A stretch of DNA of 64,000 nt from Pseudomonadota bacterium. GTDB taxonomy: Bacteria > Pseudomonadota > Alphaproteobacteria > Rhizobiales > Rhizobiaceae. The stretch covers positions 248,001 through 312,000 of the forward strand of contig JAEWLS010000027.1 in NCBI GenBank assembly GCA_023457435.1, written 5' to 3'. This document shows, in pieces, positions 16,938 through 25,671 of this stretch (position 1 is its first letter; the number at the start of each line of letters is the position of its first letter). A program made the position numbers and the translations under genes. The notes beneath the pieces were generated by a model. The model was given only the letters and a program-made list of their open reading frames with translations. It did no database searches and was not told where the DNA came from.

Positions 16938-18340
16938 GGCTGCCGCAAACGATCGGCGTCGTGCATTTCATCGGCATCGGCGGCATCGGCATGAGCGGCA
17001 TCGCCGAGGTGCTGCACAATCTCGGCTATCGCGTGCAGGGCTCCGACCAGTCCGACGGCGCGAACCTCGAGCGCCTGCGCGCCAAGGGCATCAACTGCTT
17101 CGTCGGGCACCGCGCCGAAAATCTCGGCGAGGCGGAAGTGGTCGTCGTCTCCACGGCCATCAAGAAGTCCAATCCGGAGCTCGCGGCGGCCCGCGAAAAG
17201 CTGCTGCCGATCGTCCGCCGGGCGGAGATGCTCGCAGAGCTGATGCGTTTCCGGCAGGCGGTGGCGATCGGCGGGACGCACGGCAAGACAACCACCACAT
17301 CCATGGTGGCTGCGCTGCTGGAAGCAGGCGGACTTGACCCGACCGTCATCAATGGTGGCATCATCAACGCCTACGGCACGAATGCGCGCATGGGCGCCGG
17401 CGAATGGATGGTGGTGGAGGCCGACGAGAGCGACGGTACGTTCCTGCGCCTTCCGGCCGACGTCGCGGTAGTCACCAACATCGATCCCGAGCATCTCGAC
17501 CATTATGGCTCGTTCGACAACGTTCGTGATGCATTTCGCCAGTTCGTTGAGAACGTTCCATTTTACGGCTTCGGCGTGATGTGCATCGACCATCCCGAAG
17601 TGCAGGCGCTGGTGTCGCGCATCGAGGATCGCCGCGTCGTCACCTATGGTGAAAACCCGCAGTCCGACGTGCGCTTCGAGAATGTTTCGATGTCGGGGGG
17701 CACCTCCAACTTCGACGTCACCATCCGCAGCCGAAAGACCGGTGCCGAGACGCGCATACCGGGCCTCAAGCTGCCGATGCCAGGGCGCCACAACGTGTCG
17801 AACGCGACGGCAGCGATCGCCGTTGCGAGCGAGCTCGGCATAAGTCCCGCGGACATCGCGAAGGGTTTGTCGGCATTCGGCGGCGTCAAGCGCCGCTTCA
17901 CTCCGACTGGCACGTGGAACGGAGTGCACATCTTCGACGATTACGGGCATCATCCGGTCGAGATTCGCGCCGTTCTCAAAGCCGCGCGCGACAGCTGCGA
18001 CGGAAAGGTCTTTGCCATCGCGCAGCCGCACCGCTTCACCCGGCTTCGCGATCTGTTCGACGACTTTGCCGCCTGCTTCAGCGATGCGGACACTGTGATG
18101 GTCGCACCCGTCTACGCTGCAGGTGAGGATCCGATAGCGGGCATCAGCTCGGACACGCTGGTCGAACGCATCCGCTCGGGCGGACACCGCGACGCGCGAC
18201 TGATCGCCGGGCCTGCGGACGTCGCGCCGGTGATACGCGGCTCTGCGAAGGATGGCGACTTCGTGGTCTTCCTGGGCGCCGGGAACATCACCCAGTGGGC
18301 CTACGCGCTGCCGGGCGAACTCAATTCGAGCGGCGCATGA
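16934..18340 (+). CDS. murC: UDP-MurNAc:L-alanine ligase MurC
   Basis: The 468-residue Mur ligase commits UDP-MurNAc to stem-peptide synthesis by adding L-Ala. It begins with an FIGIGGIGMSGIAEVL dinucleotide-like loop. The ATP loop is AIGGTHGKTTTTSMVA, and the central part has VEADESDGTFLRLP and TNIDPEHLDHYGSF. The DDYGHHPVEIRAVLKA histidines lie near residue 337. The start and stop both overlap the neighbours by 4 nt. Confidence 0.97.
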   Translation: MRLPQTIGVVHFIGIGGIGMSGIAEVLHNLGYRVQGSDQSDGANLERLRAKGINCFVGHRAENLGEAEVVVVSTAIKKSNPELAAAREKLLPIVRRAEMLAELMRFRQAVAIGGTHGKTTTTSMVAALLEAGGLDPTVINGGIINAYGTNARMGAGEWMVVEADESDGTFLRLPADVAVVTNIDPEHLDHYGSFDNVRDAFRQFVENVPFYGFGVMCIDHPEVQALVSRIEDRRVVTYGENPQSDVRFENVSMSGGTSNFDVTIRSRKTGAETRIPGLKLPMPGRHNVSNATAAIAVASELGISPADIAKGLSAFGGVKRRFTPTGTWNGVHIFDDYGHHPVEIRAVLKAARDSCDGKVFAIAQPHRFTRLRDLFDDFAACFSDADTVMVAPVYAAGEDPIAGISSDTLVERIRSGGHRDARLIAGPADVAPVIRGSAKDGDFVVFLGAGNITQWAYALPGELNSSGA

Positions 18341-19302
18341 TCGACGGCGAGGGGCTACTCAGGAGACTATCGTCCGAACTTGCGGGTCTACGCGGCCGCT
18401 TTCTCCCGAATTCGGGCATGGACAAGATCACGTGGTTCCGCGCGGGCGGGCCGGCGGAAGTCCTGTTCCAGCCAGCCGACGAGGACGACCTGGCAGCGTT
18501 CCTGAAGGCGCTGCCGGCCGAGTTTCCGGTAACCGTCGTTGGGATCGGTTCGAACCTTCTGGTTCGCGACGGCGGCATCCCCGGTTTCGTCATCCGCCTG
18601 TCCGCCAAGGGTTTCGGCAAGGCGCAGCAGGTGTCGGATACCCGGATCGAAGCGGGCGCCGCGACGCCGGACAAGCACTTGTCGGGCGTGGCGTTCGACG
18701 CCGGCCTCGGCGGCTTCCATTTCTACCATGGCATTCCGGGCTCGATCGGCGGGGCGTTGCGGATGAACGCCGGAGCCAACGGCGTGGAGACGCACGAGCG
18801 CGTGGTCGAGGTGCGCGCACTTGATCGCCAGGGCAATCGCCACGTGCTGACCAACGCCGACATGGGCTACTCGTACAGGCAGTCGACGGCGCCGTCCGAG
18901 CTAATCTTCACCTCGGCGGTCTTCGAGGGCTACCCCGAGGACCAGGCACGTATCCAGGCGCTGCGCGACGAAGTTCAGCATCACCGCGAGACGGTGCAGC
19001 CGATCCGCGAGAAGACCGGCGGGTCGACCTTCAAGAACCCGGAGGGCACCTCCGCCTGGAAGGAGATCGACAAGGCCGGCTGCCGCGGCCTGATGATCGG
19101 CGGCGCGCAGATGTCGCCCATGCACTGCAACTTCATGATCAACATGGGTTCAGCCAGCGGACATGATCTGGAAGAGCTCGGCGAGACCGTTCGCGCTCGC
19201 GTTCTGGAAAACTCCGGCATCCGCCTGCACTGGGAGATCAAGCGCCTCGGACGTTTCAGGCCGCAGCAGGAAGTGCAGGAGTTCCTTGGGCGGCTTCTCT
19301 GA
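18337..19302 (+). CDS. murB: UDP-N-acetylenolpyruvoylglucosamine reductase MurB
   Basis: The 321-residue FAD enzyme reduces UDP-GlcNAc-enolpyruvate to UDP-MurNAc with NADPH. FAD contacts are visible in WFRAGGPAEVLFQP, GIGSNLLVRDGGIPGFVIRL and FYHGIPGSIGGALRMNAGANG. The catalytic serine is in KTGGSTFKNPEG, and the C-terminal part has AGCRGLMIGGAQMSPMHCNFMIN. The ATG overlaps the murC stop by 4 nt. It is the last gene before the only sizeable gap in the dcw cluster. Confidence 0.95.
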   Translation: MIDGEGLLRRLSSELAGLRGRFLPNSGMDKITWFRAGGPAEVLFQPADEDDLAAFLKALPAEFPVTVVGIGSNLLVRDGGIPGFVIRLSAKGFGKAQQVSDTRIEAGAATPDKHLSGVAFDAGLGGFHFYHGIPGSIGGALRMNAGANGVETHERVVEVRALDRQGNRHVLTNADMGYSYRQSTAPSELIFTSAVFEGYPEDQARIQALRDEVQHHRETVQPIREKTGGSTFKNPEGTSAWKEIDKAGCRGLMIGGAQMSPMHCNFMINMGSASGHDLEELGETVRARVLENSGIRLHWEIKRLGRFRPQQEVQEFLGRLL

Positions 19303-19525
19303 AAACTGAGTCTTCGAAGCAACGCCTCCGACGTTTTTCATACGTCGACGACTACGCGCTTGCCACGGATTCAACTCTCTGATTCTTAGGGACAGCGGCG
19401 TTTTCCTGATTTGAGTCGTGTGCGCGCGTGGGGCGCGAAGTCGCCGGACGGTCTTCCGTCCGGGGCGCAGCGATTCTGTTGGTTTGGCCGCATTGGACGG
19501 GGCGCAAGGAGAGGGAACCTGGCGC
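19303..19525 (+). promoter_or_regulatory. murB-ddl regulatory gap with five GANTC sites and an 8-bp hairpin
   Basis: In 223 bp there are five GANTC motifs (19308, 19368, 19381, 19413 and 19472), where about one is expected by chance. GANTC is the target of the cell-cycle methyltransferase CcrM in alphaproteobacteria. A perfect 8-bp hairpin with a TCTT loop (19444-19463) lies in the probable leader and has no T-run. This is the only gap longer than 60 nt between mraZ and ftsZ, so it likely holds the promoter for ddl-ftsQ-ftsA-ftsZ. I could not assign -35/-10 elements with confidence. Confidence 0.55.
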
Positions 19526-20452
19526 ATGCAGAAGAAGCACGTTGCCGTGCTGATGGGCGGGTTTTCTTCCGAGCGGCCGGTCAGTCTCGCCTCGGGTGAA
19601 CCGTGCGCAGACGCTCTCGAGGCCGAGGGCTATCGCGTGACCCGCGTGGACGTCGACCGCAACGTCAGTGCGTTGCTTGCCGAGCTCAGGCCGGACGTGG
19701 CGTTCAACGCCCTCCACGGCCCCTACGGCGAGGATGGCACGATTCAGGGCATCCTCGAGTATCTGCAGATCCCGTACACGCATTCCGGGGTGCTCGCGTC
19801 GGCCCTCGCGATGGACAAGGCGCAGGCGAAAAAGATCGCCAAGGCCGCGGGGATCCCGATCGCGGAGTCGAAGATCCTCGATCGCCATGCCATCGGCAAC
19901 AAGCATCCGATGAAGCCACCCTACGTCGTGAAGCCAGTGACGGAAGGGTCAAGCTTCGGCGTCGTCATCGTCCAGGAAGGGCAGGAGCATCCGCCGCAAG
20001 TCATCGGGTCGTCGGAGTGGCCTTACGGCGATCGAGTCATGGTCGAGCGCTACGTTTACGGACGTGAACTGACCTGCGCCGTGATGGGTGACGTCGCGCT
20101 GGGAGTTACCGAGATCATTCCCGTCGGTCACGGCTTCTACGACTACGACTCCAAATACGTCGCGGGCGGGTCGAAACACGAACTTCCCGCAAAACTTTCA
20201 CCGAATATTTACCAAAACATACAGACATTGGCGCTCAAGGCGCACCAAGCGATCGGCTGCCGCGGGGTGTCGAGATCGGACTTCCGATACGACGACCGCT
20301 TCTCGCCAAACGGCGAGGTTGTCTGGCTGGAAATCAACACCCAGCCGGGCATGACGCCCACATCGCTGGTGCCGGAATTGGCAGCCCATGCCGGACATAC
20401 GTTCGGTCAGCTGGTGAGTTGGATGGTGGAGGACGCTTCGTGTTCTCGGTAA
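19526..20452 (+). CDS. ddl: D-alanine:D-alanine ligase
   Basis: The 308-residue ATP-grasp enzyme makes the D-Ala-D-Ala dipeptide used by MurF. Motifs include the N-terminal VAVLMGGFSSERPVSLASG, FNALHGPYGEDGTIQGILE, YTHSGVLASALAMDK, KPVTEGSSFGV and the metal-site EINTQPGMTPTSLVPELA. The ATG at 19526 has AGGAGAGGG upstream; longer in-frame starts lie in the untranslated leader. The stop overlaps the ftsQ start by 13 nt. Confidence 0.96.
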   Translation: MQKKHVAVLMGGFSSERPVSLASGEPCADALEAEGYRVTRVDVDRNVSALLAELRPDVAFNALHGPYGEDGTIQGILEYLQIPYTHSGVLASALAMDKAQAKKIAKAAGIPIAESKILDRHAIGNKHPMKPPYVVKPVTEGSSFGVVIVQEGQEHPPQVIGSSEWPYGDRVMVERYVYGRELTCAVMGDVALGVTEIIPVGHGFYDYDSKYVAGGSKHELPAKLSPNIYQNIQTLALKAHQAIGCRGVSRSDFRYDDRFSPNGEVVWLEINTQPGMTPTSLVPELAAHAGHTFGQLVSWMVEDASCSR

Positions 20453-21339
20453 GACGCGGCAAGGATGATGCGCAGGCGGCTGCCGGCGGCGTGCTGCCGC
20501 GGGCCTTGCGCAAGCCTGCGCGCTTCCTCGCCCGCGTCTTCGCCGGCGAAGTCGAGGTGTCGCGCTTCGCGGCGCCCTCGCTCATCGCGACCTTGTTCGC
20601 TGCAACAGCCGTATACGGTGCCTGGCTAGGCGGCCACATGCCGGATGCCGCGAAGTCGGTTCTCGCCGGGGCAGGATTTGCCGTCACGCAGGTTCGCATC
20701 ACCGGAAACCGGGACACGTCGGAGATCGACGTCATCGACGCCATCGGACTCGACGGGTTCACGCCTCTGTTCGGCCTGGACGTCGAAAAGGCGCGCGCCC
20801 GCGTGGCGGCCATGCCCTGGATTCAGGACGTCACGATCCGCAAGGTCTACCCCGATGCCATCGAAGTGCACCTCACGGAACGTACACCCTACGCGATCTG
20901 GCAGCATGACGGCACGCTCAGCGTGATCGAGAAATCCGGCGCGATCATCGCGCCGTTCGCCGGTACGCGTCACGCCGCGCTGCCGTTGATCGTGGGGAAA
21001 GGCGCTACGGCCGTCGCTCCGGACTTCATTGCGAAATTTGCCGAGTTTCCGGCTCTGGCCCGCCGCGTCACCGGTTACGTACGCGTTGCCGATCGTCGCT
21101 GGGATTTGCGCATCGACAACATGATCACCGTGCGACTGCCAGAGTCGGGCGAGGATGCGGCTATCGCGGAACTCGCACGCATGGACGGGGAGACGCGACT
21201 TCTCTCGGCCGACATCGTCGAGGTCGACCTCCGCCTGGCCGATCGTGTCGCGGTCCGCCTGTCGCCCGAGGCGGCCGAGACTCGCGCCGAACTCGTGAAG
21301 GCGCGGTTGAAGCCGAAGCCGGTGGAGCGGCAGACATGA
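20440..21339 (+). CDS. ftsQ: Cell-division protein FtsQ
   Basis: The 299-residue bitopic protein has a cytoplasmic tail of about 45 residues and one membrane helix (about 48-66, LIATLFAATAVYGAWLGG). A POTRA domain follows (about 83-150, FAVTQVRITGNRDTSEIDVIDAIG, then MPWIQDVTIRKVYPDAIEVHLTERTPYAIW), and then the FtsQ beta domain. It recruits FtsL/FtsB and later divisome proteins. The start is GTG with GGAGG 8 nt upstream, inside the 3' end of ddl. ftsA overlaps the stop by 4 nt. Confidence 0.93.
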   Translation: MFSVRRGKDDAQAAAGGVLPRALRKPARFLARVFAGEVEVSRFAAPSLIATLFAATAVYGAWLGGHMPDAAKSVLAGAGFAVTQVRITGNRDTSEIDVIDAIGLDGFTPLFGLDVEKARARVAAMPWIQDVTIRKVYPDAIEVHLTERTPYAIWQHDGTLSVIEKSGAIIAPFAGTRHAALPLIVGKGATAVAPDFIAKFAEFPALARRVTGYVRVADRRWDLRIDNMITVRLPESGEDAAIAELARMDGETRLLSADIVEVDLRLADRVAVRLSPEAAETRAELVKARLKPKPVERQT

Positions 21340-22646
21340 ATTGGCTGTCGGCCAGAGAGACAGGTCCGCGCCGCGCCGGCGTCGTCACCGTTCTCGATGT
21401 CGGTTCCAGCAAGGTTTGCTGCATCGTCGCGCGGCTCGAGCCGTGCGAAGATAGCCGCATGCTTCCTGGCCGCACGCACCAGGTACGCGTTCTCGGCATC
21501 GGGCATCAGAAATCGCGCGGCGTGAAGTCCGGCGTCATCGTCGATCTGGACAAGGCGGAACAGGCGGTACGGCTTTCGGTCGATGCCGCCGAGCGCATGG
21601 CCGGGCTGACGGTCGAGTCGCTTCTGGTCAATGTTTCTGCCGGCCGCCTCCGCAGCGAGACCCTTTCGGCCACCATCAAGCTTGGCGGTCATGAGGCCGA
21701 CGAGGGTGACATCAAGCATGTTCTCGCCGCCGGTGCCCGCCAGGTTCTCAAGGCCGAGCGCCAGGTCGTTCATGCGCTTCCGTCGGCGTTCGTGCTCGAC
21801 GCCGAGCGTGGCATCCGCGACCCGCGCGGGATGATCGGCGAGACGCTCGGCGTCGACATGCATGTCGTCACCGGCGACCTCGCGCCACTGCGCAATCTCG
21901 AGCTTTGCATCAATCGCGCGCATCTGTCGGTCGAGCGCATGGTCGCCACGCCCTACGCGGCCGGGCTCGCTGCCCTCGTCGAGGACGAATCCGAAATGGG
22001 TGCAGCCTGCATCGATTTCGGCGGCGGGACGACGACGATCGCGGTTTTTGCAGGCGGGCGTTTCCAGTTTGCGGACGCGCTGCCGGTCGGCGGCATACAC
22101 GTAACCGGAGATCTGGCTCGTGGTCTCTCGACGCGCGTCGATCATGCCGAACGCCTCAAGGTCATGCACGGCTCGGCGCTTCCGGGCGGCGGCGACGAGC
22201 GCGACATGGTCGCCATTCAGCCGCTCTCCGGCGAGGACAGCGACCACCAGGTCCAGATCCCGCGCTCGGTCATGAACCGCATCATCCGCGCCCGCATCGA
22301 GGAGACTCTCGAGATGGTGCGCGACAAGCTGAATCGCTCGGGATTTGGAGCGACCGTAGGCAAGCGCGTCGTCCTTACCGGTGGCGCGGCGCAGCTCAAC
22401 GGCCTTCCCGAGGCGGCACGCCGCGTGCTTGGCCGCAACGTTCGAGTCGGCCGCCCAATGGGTGTCGCCGGACTTCCTGAGGCGGCCAAGGGGCCAGCGT
22501 TCTCGGCCGCTGTCGGGCTGATGATCTACCCTCAGGTCGCAGGCATCGAGAGTCAGGGTGCAGGGCGCGCGTCGAGGATGCGTGCGGGCGGTGCGACTGG
22601 GGGTCGCCTGCAGCGCGTCGGGCAGTGGTTGAGAGACAGTTTCTAG
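21336..22646 (+). CDS. ftsA: Cell-division protein FtsA
   Basis: The 436-residue actin-like ATPase tethers FtsZ to the membrane. Phosphate-1 (VTVLDVGSSKVCCIVARL), the 1C domain region (residues about 95-175), phosphate-2 (ACIDFGGGTTTIAVF) and the adenosine loop (VVLTGGAAQLNGLPE) are visible. The C-terminus ends with a short amphipathic stretch (LQRVGQWLRDSF) that fits the membrane-targeting helix. It starts inside the ftsQ stop. ftsZ follows after 54 nt. Confidence 0.95.
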   Translation: MNWLSARETGPRRAGVVTVLDVGSSKVCCIVARLEPCEDSRMLPGRTHQVRVLGIGHQKSRGVKSGVIVDLDKAEQAVRLSVDAAERMAGLTVESLLVNVSAGRLRSETLSATIKLGGHEADEGDIKHVLAAGARQVLKAERQVVHALPSAFVLDAERGIRDPRGMIGETLGVDMHVVTGDLAPLRNLELCINRAHLSVERMVATPYAAGLAALVEDESEMGAACIDFGGGTTTIAVFAGGRFQFADALPVGGIHVTGDLARGLSTRVDHAERLKVMHGSALPGGGDERDMVAIQPLSGEDSDHQVQIPRSVMNRIIRARIEETLEMVRDKLNRSGFGATVGKRVVLTGGAAQLNGLPEAARRVLGRNVRVGRPMGVAGLPEAAKGPAFSAAVGLMIYPQVAGIESQGAGRASRMRAGGATGGRLQRVGQWLRDSF

Positions 22647-22700
22647 AAAATCGGCGGCCGCGGCGGCGATGCGGCGGGAAAGGCGAGAAGGACCAGCGCG

Positions 22701-24335
22701 ATGACCATCAATCTCAAGAAGCCGGATATCACCGAGCTCAAGCCGCGGATCACCGTCTTCGGCGTCGGCGGCGGCGGCGGCAACGCCGTGAACAACATGA
22801 TCACTGCCGGCCTCAAGGGGGTCGAGTTCGTGGTCGCGAACACCGACGCTCAGGCGCTGACCATGTCGAAGGCTGAGCGGATCATCCAGCTCGGAGCGCA
22901 CGTCACCGAGGGGCTCGGCGCAGGTTCCCAGCCCGAGGTCGGGCGCGCTGCCGCCGAAGAGTGCATCGACGAGATTCTCGACCACCTGTCGAACACCCAC
23001 ATGTGCTTCGTCACCGCCGGCATGGGCGGCGGCACCGGTACCGGCGCCGCTCCGGTCGTTGCCCGTGCGGCGAAGGAGAAGGGCATTCTGACGGTCGGCG
23101 TGGTGACCAAGCCGTTCCATTTTGAGGGTCAGCGCCGCATGAAGACGGCAGAGGCCGGCATCGAGGAACTGATGCGCAGCGTCGATACGCTGATCGTCAT
23201 TCCGAACCAGAACCTGTTTCGCATCGCCAACGACAAGACCACCTTCGCGGATGCATTCGCGATGGCCGACCAGGTGCTCTATTCGGGCGTCGCCTGCATC
23301 ACCGACCTGATGGTCAAGGAAGGCCTCATCAACCTCGACTTCGCCGACGTCCGCTCGGTCATGCGCGAGATGGGCAAGGCGATGATGGGCACCGGCGAAG
23401 CCTCCGGCGAGGGTAGGGCGATGGCCGCGGCGGAGGCTGCGATCTCCAACCCGCTGCTCGACGAGACCTCGATGAAGGGTGCGCGCGGCCTGCTGATCTC
23501 GATCACCGGCGGACGCGACATGACGCTCTTCGAAGTCGACGAGGCGGCGACCCGCATCCGCGAGGAAGTCGACCAGGATGCCAACATCATCCTTGGCGCC
23601 ACCTTCGATGAAGAGCTCGAGGGCGTGATCCGCGTGTCTGTCGTGGCAACGGGCATCGACCGGGCGATCTCCGACATCGGCGCGTCGCCGGTTCAGGTCC
23701 GCGTGCAACCAAAGCCTCAGCCGCAGCAGCGCATGCCGGAGCCGAAGCCGGCTCCGGTCGTCGCAGCCCCGGTGGCGCCGCAGCCCGTCCACCAGCCGGC
23801 CGCCGTTGCCGGCGAGAGCTTCGATCCGGTTGCCGAGGCCATCCGCGCCGCAGAGTTCGTGCCGGAGGAAACGCGCGCCGCCGTCGGGGAGGACTTTCGT
23901 CCGGTGAATCGCATCTTCCAGCAGCCGGCGCCCGCGCCGCAGCCCGCGATGCAGCAGCGCCCCGCGCCGCAGCCGGTACAGCAGCAGGCCCCGCGCATGC
24001 CGCGCGTCGAAGACTTTCCGCCGGTTGCCCGTGCGGGCATCGAAAGCCAGGCTGCCGAACATGACGAGCGCGGTCCGATGGGCCTGCTGAAGCGCCTGAC
24101 CAGCGGGTTGACCCGTCGCGAGGAGGAGCCGCGCCTGCAGCCGGCGCAGCCGCGCGAGCCAAAGCTCAAGCAGCCGGCTCCCGAACAGCGCCGTCTGGCG
24201 CCGCAGGATCCGCAGCTCTACGCGCCGCGCCGTGGTCAGTTCGACGAGCACGGCCGTCCCGCGCCGCAGCCGCGCGTTGCGGCCGATGACGATCAGCTGG
24301 AGATCCCGGCGTTCCTTCGCCGACAGGCTAACTAG
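22701..24335 (+). CDS. ftsZ: Cell-division GTPase FtsZ
   Basis: The 544-residue tubulin homologue forms the Z ring. The GTP-binding GVGGGGGNAVNNM and the tubulin signature GGGTGTGAAPVVA (about residues 110-122) are intact, as are the T7-loop residues NLDFADVRSVM (about 212). After about residue 330 there is a long Pro/Gln/Ala-rich linker of nearly 190 residues, typical of alphaproteobacteria. The conserved C-terminal peptide LEIPAFLRRQAN, which binds FtsA, ends the protein. It is followed directly by a strong terminator. Confidence 0.97.
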   Translation: MTINLKKPDITELKPRITVFGVGGGGGNAVNNMITAGLKGVEFVVANTDAQALTMSKAERIIQLGAHVTEGLGAGSQPEVGRAAAEECIDEILDHLSNTHMCFVTAGMGGGTGTGAAPVVARAAKEKGILTVGVVTKPFHFEGQRRMKTAEAGIEELMRSVDTLIVIPNQNLFRIANDKTTFADAFAMADQVLYSGVACITDLMVKEGLINLDFADVRSVMREMGKAMMGTGEASGEGRAMAAAEAAISNPLLDETSMKGARGLLISITGGRDMTLFEVDEAATRIREEVDQDANIILGATFDEELEGVIRVSVVATGIDRAISDIGASPVQVRVQPKPQPQQRMPEPKPAPVVAAPVAPQPVHQPAAVAGESFDPVAEAIRAAEFVPEETRAAVGEDFRPVNRIFQQPAPAPQPAMQQRPAPQPVQQQAPRMPRVEDFPPVARAGIESQAAEHDERGPMGLLKRLTSGLTRREEEPRLQPAQPREPKLKQPAPEQRRLAPQDPQLYAPRRGQFDEHGRPAPQPRVAADDDQLEIPAFLRRQAN

Positions 24336-24355
24336 CTCAGCTTGCAGATTTGGTT

Positions 24356-24385
24356 ACGGGCGGCGTTGCCGCCCGTTCCTTTTTC
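24356..24385 (+). terminator. Rho-independent terminator after ftsZ
   Basis: A perfect 9-bp stem (ACGGGCGGC/GCCGCCCGT) with a 3-nt loop is followed by a T-rich run (TCCTTTTTT). It closes the dcw transcript and separates it from lpxC. The following stretch to 24609 holds no gene and presumably contains the lpxC promoter. Confidence 0.85.
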
Positions 24386-24609
24386 GGATAAGCGTGCCGC
24401 AACAGGGGCTTGAGCCGCAAGCGCTCGCTGTATTAGCAGTTACAGCAAGTAAGAATCCGTGACTTGGAACCCGCTGGGCCCAGGGATACGTTTCTCGCTG
24501 TGTGAAGATGTTGCGTGTCGCCTGGGGGACGAGGGGCATGCGAGTTGCGGATCGCAACGGCCGGCGTCGCCAAAGGTCGTGCGTCGGCAGGCGGGCCTAG
24601 GGGACCGAG

Positions 24610-25539
24610 TTGCACGATTTCCAGACGACCATCAAATCCCGCGCCACACTTTCAGGCGTCGGAGTCCACAATGGCAAGCCCGTTTCCATCAATTTGATGC
24701 CCGCAGATCCCGATACCGGGATCGTTTTTCACCGCACCGACCTTGGGCCCGAGCCGGTGGAAATCGCGGCATCCGCGGCGGCCGTGGGGGGCACGGACAT
24801 GTGCACCGTGCTGGCGCACAGCAGCGGAGCGCAGGTTTCCACCGTCGAGCACCTGATGGCGACCGTGTTCGCGCTCGGCATCGACAATCTCATCGTCGAG
24901 ATCGACGGATCCGAGATGCCGATCCTCGACGGCAGTGCCGCCCCGTTTGTCGCGGCCTTCGATCAAGTGGGCATCGAGCCGCTCGCAGTGAAGCGTCGCT
25001 ACATCCGTGTCATCAAGCCGGTCCGCTGGGACCAGGGCGGGTCCTGGGCAGAGTTCCGCCCCTATGAGGGCACTCGCTTCGAGATCGAGATCGATTTCGC
25101 CAGTCCGGCTATCGGTCGCCAGCGCTATGCGTCCGACGTCACCCCGGCGGCGTTTCGCCGTGACATTTCTCGCGCCCGCACGTTCGGCTTCCTCAGGGAC
25201 GTCGAACGGCTTTGGGCAGCCGGCCTGGCCCTCGGTTCGGCGCTCGAGAACACGGTGGTCGTCGGCGAAGACCATCGTGTCATCAATGTCGAGGGGCTGC
25301 GCTACCAGGACGAGTTCGTTCGCCACAAGACGCTCGACGCCATGGGCGACCTGGCGCTCGCCGGGGCGCGTTTCATCGGCTGCTTCCGCTCCTATCGTGG
25401 CGGACATCGGCTGAATGCCGAGGCAGTGCGGCGACTGCTTTCCGACCGCTCGGCCTTCGAGATCGTCGAGGCTCGCCGCGGCCGTTCTGCGGAGATGATC
25501 CGCGTCAATGCGCCGGTCTATGCGCCCTGGATGCTCTGA
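24610..25539 (+). CDS. lpxC: UDP-3-O-acyl-N-acetylglucosamine deacetylase LpxC
   Basis: The 309-residue zinc deacetylase carries out the committed step of lipid A synthesis. Metal and catalytic segments are STVEHLMATVFALGIDN (first zinc His, about residue 80), RHKTLDAMGDLALAG (zinc His and Asp, about 238-242) and SYRGGHRLNAEAV (catalytic His, about 265). The start is TTG (reading MHDFQTTIKSRATLSG) with GGGGA upstream. lpxC just after ftsZ is a common arrangement in Proteobacteria and links outer-membrane and division genes. Confidence 0.95.
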   Translation: MHDFQTTIKSRATLSGVGVHNGKPVSINLMPADPDTGIVFHRTDLGPEPVEIAASAAAVGGTDMCTVLAHSSGAQVSTVEHLMATVFALGIDNLIVEIDGSEMPILDGSAAPFVAAFDQVGIEPLAVKRRYIRVIKPVRWDQGGSWAEFRPYEGTRFEIEIDFASPAIGRQRYASDVTPAAFRRDISRARTFGFLRDVERLWAAGLALGSALENTVVVGEDHRVINVEGLRYQDEFVRHKTLDAMGDLALAGARFIGCFRSYRGGHRLNAEAVRRLLSDRSAFEIVEARRGRSAEMIRVNAPVYAPWML

Positions 25540-25671
25540 GACTCTTAGGAACCACCGCCCTCCGCCACAAAAAAATACCATTGCCCGAGCAATTCGTTGG
25601 AGGTCGGGGGCTGTTGTGCGTATGAGAAGCGCGCAGAGTTTCTCGTTCTTTGTACGCCGGAGGGGCGAAAC

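Noticed and set aside
19444..19463. Terminator between murB and ddl
   Set aside because: The hairpin is perfect, but a GC-rich sequence rather than a T-run follows it, and it lies within the probable ddl leader.
21075..24251. 1058-codon open frame on the minus strand opposite ftsQ-ftsA-ftsZ
   Set aside because: It lies exactly antisense to three certain genes, has Arg/His/Leu/Asp-rich low-quality composition and no recognisable domain. High GC keeps such frames open.
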